Assembly (NCBI GenBank): GCA_048268845.1
Contig: JBLWUQ010000016.1
Span: 1-64,000, forward strand
DNA length: 64,000 nt
From: Muriiphilus sp048268845
GTDB taxonomy: Bacteria; Pseudomonadota; Alphaproteobacteria; Rhodobacterales; Rhodobacteraceae
Direction: 5' to 3'
Positions 1 to 6,974 of this stretch are shown here, piece after piece. Position 1 is the first letter of the stretch. The number at the start of each line of letters is the position of its first letter. The notes under the pieces are model-generated. The model was not told the origin of the DNA, did no database searches, and saw only the letters and a list, made by a program, of their open reading frames with translations. A program made the position numbers and the translations under genes.

Positions 1-537
1 GCGCGGCTGCGCTGCGCCCCAGGCCAGCCGAACCGCCGCGATCCGCGCCATCGCCGGGGGCAGCGTCGAAGGGTCCACCACCGGCGCGCGCGCGAGGTCC
101 GGGCGGTAATCCTCGGGCGCATCGGTCATGTCGGGCGTCTCGTCGCCCGCGACGCCCAGCACCTGAACATAGCTCATCCCCCGGCGCGCATCGGCCAGCG
201 TGAGGCAAGGCCGCGCCATGCCCTCGGCCTGCGCTTCCAGCGTCGAGACCCCGATGGCGGGAACCCCCAGCCCCAGCGCCAGCCCGCGCGCGGCGGCGAC
301 GGAAATGCGGATGCCGGTGAAGTTGCCGGGGCCGATCCCGACCGCCACGGCATCAAGGTCGCGCCAGGAAAACCCCGCACCCGCCAGCATCTCCTCGATC
401 ATCGGCATCAGCCGTTCGGCCTGCCCTCGCCCCATTTCCTCGGCGGTCTGGGCGACAATCTGCCCCCCGGACAGCAAAGCGGCCGCGCAATGCGCGGCCG
501 ATGTGTCAAACGCCAGGATCGTCGGGTCAGACGGCAA
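1..537 (-). CDS. tsaB: TsaB, tRNA threonylcarbamoyladenosine modification subunit (3' end cut off)
   Basis: Reading the minus strand from a TTG at 537 gives LPSDPTILAFDTSAAHCAAA, then IGPGNFTGIRI and LGVPAIGVSTLEA. These are the hallmarks of the TsaB branch of the ASKHA fold. TsaB is the non-catalytic partner of TsaD in making t6A37 on ANN-decoding tRNAs in the cytoplasm. The frame is open to base 1 (179 codons), so the C-terminus lies outside the window. The start is inferred: no ATG fits, and the TTG overlaps the end of the Nfu-type gene by 11 bp, suggesting translational coupling. The family assignment is firm; the exact start is less so. Confidence 0.9.
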   Translation of the reverse strand, partial: MPSDPTILAFDTSAAHCAAALLSGGQIVAQTAEEMGRGQAERLMPMIEEMLAGAGFSWRDLDAVAVGIGPGNFTGIRISVAAARGLALGLGVPAIGVSTLEAQAEGMARPCLTLADARRGMSYVQVLGVAGDETPDMTDAPEDYRPDLARAPVVDPSTLPPAMARIAAVRLAWGAAQPR

Positions 538-1084
538 TCGCCCGAACCTCGGTGACCTCGGGGATATAATGCTTGAGCAGGTTCTCGATGCCCATCTTGA
601 GCGTCAGCGTCGAAGACGGGCAGCCGGCGCAAGCGCCCTGCATGTGCAGATAGACCACGCCCCGGTCAAACCCGTGGAAGGTGATATCGCCACCGTCCTG
701 CGCCACTGCCGGGCGCACGCGGGTGTCGAGCAATTCCTTGATCTGCACCACGATCTCGCCGTCCGGGCCGTCATGGGTGGCATGGGCCGCCGCCTGTTCG
801 CCTTCAAGCACCGGCTCGCCCGACTGGTAATGTTCCATGATCGCGCCCAGAACGCCGGGCTTGATATGGTCCCATTCGACGCCTTCGGCCTTGGTCACGG
901 TCACGAAGTCGGTGCCGAAAAAGACGCCCGCGACGCCCTTGACCTCGAACACCCGGCGCGCCAGCGGCGAGGCCGCAGCGGTGTCGGGCGCGGGGAAATC
1001 GGCGGTTCCGGTTTCAAGCACGGTCTGGCCGGGAAGGAACTTGAGGGTCGCCGGGTTCGGCGTGGATTCTGTCTGGATGAACAT
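527..1084 (-). CDS. NifU-like iron-sulfur scaffold protein (Nfu family)
   Basis: This 185-residue protein begins MFIQTESTPNPATLKFLPG, the typical start of the Nfu N-terminal domain. It ends with a NifU C-terminal domain (about residues 105-185) holding VAQDGGDI and the cluster-binding CAGCPSS motif (CxxC). Such proteins hold or carry a 4Fe-4S cluster to apo-targets in the cytoplasm. The reading frame extends 37 codons upstream, but the conserved N-terminus begins at the internal Met, so I start there. It lies immediately upstream of tsaB and overlaps it. Function is assigned from family knowledge; the client proteins are unknown. Confidence 0.92.
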   Translation of the reverse strand: MFIQTESTPNPATLKFLPGQTVLETGTADFPAPDTAAASPLARRVFEVKGVAGVFFGTDFVTVTKAEGVEWDHIKPGVLGAIMEHYQSGEPVLEGEQAAAHATHDGPDGEIVVQIKELLDTRVRPAVAQDGGDITFHGFDRGVVYLHMQGACAGCPSSTLTLKMGIENLLKHYIPEVTEVRAIAV

Positions 1085-1193
1085 GTCGCGCACCTTTTCT
1101 GTCGGAATTGATATGAGGTCGCGGCGCCCCTCTGTCAAGCCGCGCGGGGCCGGGGGCTTGTCTTCTGCGCCGCTTTGTCGCTTGCTGAGCGGC

Positions 1194-2078
1194 ATGTCCG
1201 ATCACCTGAAGGGCCTTCTGATAACGACGCTCGGCGTCATGCTGATCGTGCCGGATTCGCTGTTCGTGCGGCTGATCGGGACGGATGCCTATACCATCGC
1301 CTTCTGGCGCACGCTTCTGGCAGGCGCCACCATCGGCATCGGCGTCATGCTGTTTCAGGGGCCGGGAGCCTTTCGCGGCCTGATGCGGCCGGGCTGGCCG
1401 ATCGTGATCTACATCCTGTCGCTGGCGATCTCGAGCAACCTTTTCGTGGTCGCCGTGTCGATGACCTCGATCGCCAACGTGGTCTTCATCATCGCCGCGA
1501 TGCCGGCCTTCGCGGCGCTGTTCAGCCTGATCTTTCTGGGCGAGCGGCTCAGCCGGCGCACCGGCATGACCATCGCCGCCGTCGCGGTCGGAATAGCCGT
1601 CATCGCCTATGGCTCGGGCGACAACGCACGCGCCTCGCTCGAGGGCGATCTGGTCGCGCTCGCGGTGCCCGCGTTCTTCGCCATCGCACTGACCGCCGCG
1701 CGCAAGCTGAAAACCGTCAGCCTGATGCCCGCCATCACCGTCTCGTTCCTGATCGGGGCGCTGGCGCTTGCCCCCTTCGCTACGCCGATGTCGGTGCCCG
1801 CCAGCGACTGGTGGCTGGTTCTGCTGCACGGCGGCGTGTTCATCGCCGCATCGAACGCGCTGATCTCGATGGGGCCGCGCTATCTGCCATCGGCGGAGGT
1901 GTCGCTGCTGATCCTGCTTGAAAGCGTCCTCGCGCCGATCCTCGCATGGGTGGTGGTCGATGAAGACCCCGGACGCTGGGCGATCCTTGGCGGCTCGGTG
2001 GTGATCGGGGCGCTGGCGGTGTCGAACCTTGTTGCGCTGGCGCGGCGCCGCCGCAGGCCGGGGGCTAGCGTCGTCTGA
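1194..2078 (+). CDS. EamA/DMT-family inner-membrane transporter
   Basis: The 294-residue protein starts MSDHLKGLLITTLGVMLIVPDSLFVRLIG and is built almost wholly from about ten hydrophobic segments in two EamA repeats. LLAGATIG and the IFLGERLSRR/LESVLAPILAWV segments are typical of the drug/metabolite transporter superfamily. Members export amino acids or other small metabolites; the substrate here cannot be read from sequence. The start is the ATG that begins the first EamA helix; the longer open frame upstream is antisense to the Nfu gene. Its 3' end overlaps the convergent rhomboid-like gene by 14 bp. Confidence 0.9.
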   Translation: MSDHLKGLLITTLGVMLIVPDSLFVRLIGTDAYTIAFWRTLLAGATIGIGVMLFQGPGAFRGLMRPGWPIVIYILSLAISSNLFVVAVSMTSIANVVFIIAAMPAFAALFSLIFLGERLSRRTGMTIAAVAVGIAVIAYGSGDNARASLEGDLVALAVPAFFAIALTAARKLKTVSLMPAITVSFLIGALALAPFATPMSVPASDWWLVLLHGGVFIAASNALISMGPRYLPSAEVSLLILLESVLAPILAWVVVDEDPGRWAILGGSVVIGALAVSNLVALARRRRRPGASVV

Positions 2079-2772
2079 GCTTGGCGACGATGGCCGTCCA
2101 GCCGCCGGGGCTGACGAGGAAGGCAAGCCCGAACCCACCCGCGAAACCGGAAATCTCGGCCACCCAACTCATCCCGCCGCCGAACAGCAGCCCGAAGACA
2201 AGCTGGATGCCCAACAGAAACGCGATCAGCGCGAAGGCCTGCAACCCCGTCGCCCGCCCGGCCAGCCCGGCCCAGAGGATGAAGGTATAGGCCCCGACCA
2301 TGCCGTAGGCACCGGGAAAGCCGCCAAACAGCACCACGCGCGTATCCCAGACCAGCCCGTAGACCAGCGCGCCCAGCACCGACGCGCCGAAGAACACCAC
2401 CAGCACGGCCCAGTTCGACAGCACCTCGCCCACCAGCTTGCCCAGCGCCAGAAGGAACACCAGCACGAACAGCGCATGGGTAAAGGTGCCGTGGATGAAC
2501 GGGTAGGTCACGAACCGCGCCATGAAGTCCCAGCGGATCGTGCCGTTCTGGATCATCCAGTCGAACATCGGCTGGTAGAACCCGAACCGCTCGATCGCCG
2601 CCAGCCGCCAGCCGCTGCCCGCCGGGCCGCCGAGGATGCCCGACCCTGCCGCGGTGAACACCAGCTCGATGCCGAAGATCGCCAGCGCCAGCACGACCAC
2701 GGCGGGCGGCAGCGGGTTCACGGGCGGTGCGTTGTGGTCCTGATCGGTGGGAAGCTCGAAAGGGGGTCGCAT
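2065..2772 (-). CDS. Rhomboid-like membrane protein lacking the catalytic Ser-His dyad
   Basis: This 235-residue polytopic protein has the rhomboid layout: a loop HGTFTHALF, a TM4 glycine motif and a TM6 GFAGG motif. The active-site positions are changed. The GxSG motif reads GAYG (Tyr at about residue 156 instead of Ser). The TM6 position expected to hold the catalytic His reads AEISGF (Glu at about residue 206). The HxxxxHxxxN oxyanion segment also lacks the Asn. I infer a pseudoprotease that may bind membrane clients without cleaving them. The start is the Met of MRPPFELPTDQD; upstream in-frame sequence overlaps the trpS 5' region and does not look like rhomboid. Confidence 0.8.
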   Translation of the reverse strand: MRPPFELPTDQDHNAPPVNPLPPAVVVLALAIFGIELVFTAAGSGILGGPAGSGWRLAAIERFGFYQPMFDWMIQNGTIRWDFMARFVTYPFIHGTFTHALFVLVFLLALGKLVGEVLSNWAVLVVFFGASVLGALVYGLVWDTRVVLFGGFPGAYGMVGAYTFILWAGLAGRATGLQAFALIAFLLGIQLVFGLLFGGGMSWVAEISGFAGGFGLAFLVSPGGWTAIVAKLRRR

Positions 2773-2842
2773 GCGGATTCCTTGACGCCTGTCACCCGCG
2801 TAGGTAAGCGAGCCGGACAGATAAATCCAGACGGAGCCTGTC

Positions 2843-3868
2843 ATGGCCGACACCCAGTTCACCCCGCGCGTCTTTTCCGGCATCAAGCCTTCGGGCGGCT
2901 TGACGCTGGGAAACTACCTCGGTGCGATCAAGCGCTGGGTCGACATGCAGGGCCCGGCGTTCGAGACGATCTATTGTGTCGTCGACCTGCACGCGATCAC
3001 CGTCTGGCAGGACCCCGCCACGCTGGCCGACGCCACCCGCGAGGTGGCCGCCGGGATGCTGGCCTCGGGCATCGACCCGGAAAAATCGGTGCTGTTCAAC
3101 CAGGCCCAGGTGCCGGCGCATGCCGAGCTTGCCTGGCTCTTCAACTGCGTCGCCCGGATCGGCTGGATGAACCGGATGACCCAGTTCAAGGACAAGGCGG
3201 GCAAGAACGCCGAGAAGGCATCCTTGGGGCTCTACGCCTATCCGTCGCTGATGGCGGCGGACATCCTCGTCTATCACGCGACGCACGTGCCGGTGGGCGA
3301 GGACCAGAAACAGCATGTCGAGCTGACCCGCGACATCGCGGCCAAGTTCAACCACGACTACGGCGAGGTGTTCTTTCCGTTGACCGAACCGGTGATCGAA
3401 GGCCCGGCGACGCGGGTGATGAACCTGCGCGACGGCACCAAGAAGATGTCGAAGTCGGGCGACAGCGACATGGAGCGCATCAACATGACCGACGATGCCG
3501 ACACCATCGCCAGGAAACTGAAAAAGGCCCGCACCGATCCCGCGCCGCTGCCAAGTGAACTGGCCGGGCTCAAGGACCGCCCCGAGGCGCGCAATCTGGT
3601 CGATATCTACGCGGCCCTGTCGGACAGTGACGCCGAGACCGTGCTGCGCGACCATGCCGGCGCGGGCTGGGGCACGTTCAAGCCGGCGCTGGCGGACCTG
3701 GCAGTCGAGAAACTCGCGCCGATCTCGGGCGAGATGAAGCGCCTGATGGCCGCACCGGACGAGATCGACGCGATTCTCGCCAAGGGGGCCGAGAAGGCCG
3801 AGGCGATCGCCAACCCGATCCTCGAGCGGACCTTCGAGCTGATGGGCTTCGTGCGCTCGCGGCGGTAG
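2843..3868 (+). CDS. trpS: Tryptophan--tRNA ligase
   Basis: This is a 341-residue class I aminoacyl-tRNA synthetase of normal bacterial TrpRS length. It carries the HIGH-like signature PSGGLTLGNYLGA near residue 15 and the KMSKS loop KKMSKSGDSD near residue 205. Between them sit TrpRS residues such as the segment around QVPAHAELAWLF. It charges tRNA-Trp in the cytoplasm. In many relatives trpS follows glnD-murJ directly; here an aminotransferase and a stress protein lie between them on the other strand. GTCATG with upstream GGAGCC supports the start. Confidence 0.97.
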   Translation: MADTQFTPRVFSGIKPSGGLTLGNYLGAIKRWVDMQGPAFETIYCVVDLHAITVWQDPATLADATREVAAGMLASGIDPEKSVLFNQAQVPAHAELAWLFNCVARIGWMNRMTQFKDKAGKNAEKASLGLYAYPSLMAADILVYHATHVPVGEDQKQHVELTRDIAAKFNHDYGEVFFPLTEPVIEGPATRVMNLRDGTKKMSKSGDSDMERINMTDDADTIARKLKKARTDPAPLPSELAGLKDRPEARNLVDIYAALSDSDAETVLRDHAGAGWGTFKPALADLAVEKLAPISGEMKRLMAAPDEIDAILAKGAEKAEAIANPILERTFELMGFVRSRR

Positions 3869-4050
3869 GCGGCACGCACTTTCACGAAACCGGCAATTGC
3901 CAGCAGGAATCGCAGGCAATTTCCGGTTTGGCTTGTTCACATCGAACCATATCGGATTCGTCCAACTTACCGCCACGCGCCCGCCCGCTCGTCACGGCTG
4001 GACCTTCACCCGCCCGGCTTTTACGATCCGCGCGACCACAGGAGGACGTG

Positions 4051-4926
4051 ATGGCGACGGGCATCAATCTGCGCACCTATTTCGAGGGCACATGGCATGA
4101 CGGCGACGTGCCGATCATGCGGGCGGGCGATCACGGCTCGTGGCTGGGCACGACGGTGTTCGACGGGGCGCGGATGTTCGAGGGCGTGGTGCCGGACCTC
4201 GCCGCCCATTGCGCGCGGGTGAACCGTTCGGCGGAAGCGTTGATGATCACGCCGACGATAGCCGCCGAGGACATGGTGGCGATCGTGCGCGAGGGGCTGG
4301 CGCTCTACCCTGCCGGAGCACCCGTCTATATCCGACCGATGTATTGGGCGATCGAGGGCGGCGACATGGGCATCGTGCCGAAACCCGGCTCGACCGGTTT
4401 CGCCGTCAGCCTCGAGGAAATCCCGATGGCCGCGCCGACCGCCTCGACCACGCTGACCACCACCCGCTTTCGCCGCCCGGTGCTGGAGGATGCGGTGGTC
4501 AACGCCAAAGCCGGGTGCCTTTATCCCAACAATGCGCGGATGCTGGCCGAGGCGCGGGCCAAGGGCTTCGGCAACGCGCTGGTGGGGGACGCGCTGGGCA
4601 ACGTGGCTGAAAGCGCCAGCGCCAACGTCTTCATGGTGCGCGACGGCGAGGTCTTCACCCCCATCGCCAACGGCACATTCCTGGCCGGCATCACCCGCGC
4701 GCGCCATATCGCCAACCTGCGCGCCGATGGCGTGAAGGTGCACGAAGCCGTGCTGAGCTTTGACGATTTTCACGCGGCGGATGAGGTGTTCCTGTCGGGC
4801 AACCTCAACAAGGTCACGCCGGTCACCGCCTTCGACGACACCCACTACCAGCACGGCCCGGTCACGAGACGGGTGCGCGAGCTTTATTGGGACTGGGCCC
4901 ATTCTGCCGCAGTCAAGACCGCTTGA
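4051..4926 (+). CDS. Class IV aminotransferase, branched-chain amino acid aminotransferase type
   Basis: The 291-residue protein matches the fold-type IV PLP aminotransferase family. It contains GTTVFDGARMF near the N-terminus and the lysine segment VVNAKAGCLYPNNA, in which the PLP Schiff-base Lys follows Asn-Ala. GNVAESASANVFMV is the conserved glutamate segment. It probably interconverts branched-chain amino acids and 2-oxo acids in the cytoplasm; a D-amino-acid or lyase role for this IlvE-like paralogue cannot be excluded. The strong Shine-Dalgarno AGGAGG seven bases before the ATG fixes the start. The 180 bp upstream hold no gene. Confidence 0.9.
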   Translation: MATGINLRTYFEGTWHDGDVPIMRAGDHGSWLGTTVFDGARMFEGVVPDLAAHCARVNRSAEALMITPTIAAEDMVAIVREGLALYPAGAPVYIRPMYWAIEGGDMGIVPKPGSTGFAVSLEEIPMAAPTASTTLTTTRFRRPVLEDAVVNAKAGCLYPNNARMLAEARAKGFGNALVGDALGNVAESASANVFMVRDGEVFTPIANGTFLAGITRARHIANLRADGVKVHEAVLSFDDFHAADEVFLSGNLNKVTPVTAFDDTHYQHGPVTRRVRELYWDWAHSAAVKTA

Positions 4927-4975
4927 TAAGCGCTTTCGCGTCCTTCAAAATGCGCGCCTGACAGGAGGCCAGATC

Positions 4976-5431
4976 ATGCGCAAATTCCTCGTCGTGCTCG
5001 ACGACAGCCGCGAATGTTTGAACGCGATGCGCTTTGCCGCGATGCGCGCACAGCATACCGGCGGTGAGGTCGAGATCCTCTCGGTGATCCCGCCGGAGGA
5101 GTTCAACCACTGGCTCGGCGTCGGCACCCTGATGCGCGACGAGGCCAAGGAACGGATCCACGCGCATTACGAGGTCTTCGCCAAGTGGATGCGCGACAAG
5201 CACGACGTCGATCCGCGTCTGGTGATCCGCGAGGGCAACGTGGTCGACGAGATCCTCAAGCGGGTCGAGGAAAGCCCCGAGATCGGCGTGCTCGTGCTCG
5301 GCGCGGCCTCCGGGCGGCGCGGGCCGGGGCCGATCATCACCGAACTGGTGCGCAACGCGGGCACCCTCATGGTGCCGATCACCATCGTTCCGGGCGAGAT
5401 GTCGAAGGAACGGCTCGAGTCGATCACCTGA
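4976..5431 (+). CDS. Universal stress protein, UspA family
   Basis: This 151-residue protein begins MRKFLVVLDDSRECLNAMRF, the usual first beta-strand and helix of a single Usp domain. It ends with LVLGAASGRRGPGPIITELV, the ATP-binding G-2x-G-9x-G-like segment, followed by VPITIVP. Usp proteins are small cytoplasmic alpha/beta proteins that bind ATP or dimerise under starvation or stress; the exact role is not known. AGGAGG eight bases upstream of the ATG marks the start. It lies 49 bp after the aminotransferase on the same strand and may be co-transcribed. It is convergent with murJ, only 4 bp away. Confidence 0.9.
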   Translation: MRKFLVVLDDSRECLNAMRFAAMRAQHTGGEVEILSVIPPEEFNHWLGVGTLMRDEAKERIHAHYEVFAKWMRDKHDVDPRLVIREGNVVDEILKRVEESPEIGVLVLGAASGRRGPGPIITELVRNAGTLMVPITIVPGEMSKERLESIT

Positions 5432-5435
5432 CGCC

Positions 5436-6974
5436 CTAGCGCCGCAGCGCCGAGCGGAAATCCGACATCCGGAACGCGTGCAGGACGTGGCCGATGCCGA
5501 AATACACCGCCATGCCCGCGACGATCAGGACCGTGAGCGCGATGATGTTAGCCCCCGGCGTGGCAAACAGCGTGCCCAGCGGCAGCGCCAGCCCCCAGAG
5601 CACCCCGCCCATCAGCCATGACGCCAGCCCGATCCGCCAGAACCGCTTCCAGAACCGCGCGTCAAACCGTGTCGTTTCGCCCATGCGGTATGTCCCGATC
5701 CACAGCATCGCGACCATGCCCCAACCCGCCAGCGTGGTGCCGATGGCCGCCGCGATATAGCCGATATGCGGGGCGAGGCCGATGGCGACAGCGGCGTTGA
5801 TCGCCAGCGAACCCAGTGCGAAGTAGAACGGCGTGCGGGTGTTCTCGCGCGCGAAATAGGCCGGTTGCAGCACCTTTTGCAGCACGAAGGCGGGCAGGCC
5901 GAGGCCATAGACCTGCACCGCCAGCGCAGTTGCCGCCGCGTCGTCGGCAGTGAACGCGCCGCGCTGGAACAGCACCGTGACCAGCGGCATCGGGATTACC
6001 AGCAGCGCCACCGAGGCCGGCACCGTCAGCGCCAGCGCCATTTCCCCGGCGCGTGACAGCGAATGCCGCCCGCCGTCGCTGTCATCGGCACGCAGCCGGC
6101 GCGACAGGTCAGGCAGCAACACCACGCCGATGGCGATGCCCACGACGCCCAGCGGCAGTTGATACAGCCGGTCGGCATAGGTCAGCCAGGCGATCGCGCC
6201 GTCAAAAAAGCTCGCCACCTGCCGCCCGATCATGAGGTTGATCTGCACCACGCCCCCGGCCATTGCGGCGGGCAGGGCGATGATCGCCAGCCGCTTCAAC
6301 TCGGGCGTCATGCGCGGGCGGCGCGGGATCAGGCGATAGCCGGCGCGTGACGCCGCGACCCAGACCAGCGCCATCTGCGCCACCCCCGCCACCGGGACCG
6401 ACCAGGCCAGCGTCAGACCCATGTCCCAGCCCAGCCGCGCGCCAAGCGCCAGAGCGGCGATGAAGATCACGTTCAAGAGCGCCGGGGCGGCGGCGGCGGC
6501 GGTGAAGCGCCCGGTGGCGTTCAGCACGCCCGACAGAAGCGCCGCCAGCGAGATGAACAGGATGTAGGGAAAGGCGATCCGGCCGAACAGCACCGCCAGG
6601 TCGAAGCGTTCGTCGGCCAGAAAGCCCGAGGCCATCGCCACCACCAGCACCGGCATGAACACCTGCGCGACCACGGTGAAGACGATCAGGATCGTCCCAA
6701 GCCCGGTGAAGGCATCGCGGGCAAACTCCTGCGCGCCCGTCCCCGCCTCGACCCGCTTGGCGAACATCGGGATGAACGCCATGTTGAACGCGCCCTCGGC
6801 AAAGAACCGGCGGAACATGTTGGGCAATGAGAACGCGATCAGGAACGCCTCGGCCACCGGCCCCGCGCCCAGCGTCGCCGCGATCACCACATCGCGCACG
6901 AAGCCCAGCAGGCGCGACAGCATGGTCCAGCTTCCGACGGTCAGAAAGCTGCGAACGAGGCGCACTTCGGCCAT
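5436..6974 (-). CDS. murJ: Lipid II flippase MurJ
   Basis: The 512-residue protein has about fourteen transmembrane helices. It starts with the MurJ/MviN signature SFLTVGSWTMLSRLLGFVRD, followed by LPNMFRRFFAEGAFNMAFIP. MurJ moves lipid-linked peptidoglycan precursor across the inner membrane and is essential in most bacteria. Its ATG overlaps the glnD stop by one base (TGATG), so the two genes are translationally coupled. This pairing is common in Alphaproteobacteria. Confidence 0.97.
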   Translation of the reverse strand: MAEVRLVRSFLTVGSWTMLSRLLGFVRDVVIAATLGAGPVAEAFLIAFSLPNMFRRFFAEGAFNMAFIPMFAKRVEAGTGAQEFARDAFTGLGTILIVFTVVAQVFMPVLVVAMASGFLADERFDLAVLFGRIAFPYILFISLAALLSGVLNATGRFTAAAAAPALLNVIFIAALALGARLGWDMGLTLAWSVPVAGVAQMALVWVAASRAGYRLIPRRPRMTPELKRLAIIALPAAMAGGVVQINLMIGRQVASFFDGAIAWLTYADRLYQLPLGVVGIAIGVVLLPDLSRRLRADDSDGGRHSLSRAGEMALALTVPASVALLVIPMPLVTVLFQRGAFTADDAAATALAVQVYGLGLPAFVLQKVLQPAYFARENTRTPFYFALGSLAINAAVAIGLAPHIGYIAAAIGTTLAGWGMVAMLWIGTYRMGETTRFDARFWKRFWRIGLASWLMGGVLWGLALPLGTLFATPGANIIALTVLIVAGMAVYFGIGHVLHAFRMSDFRSALRR

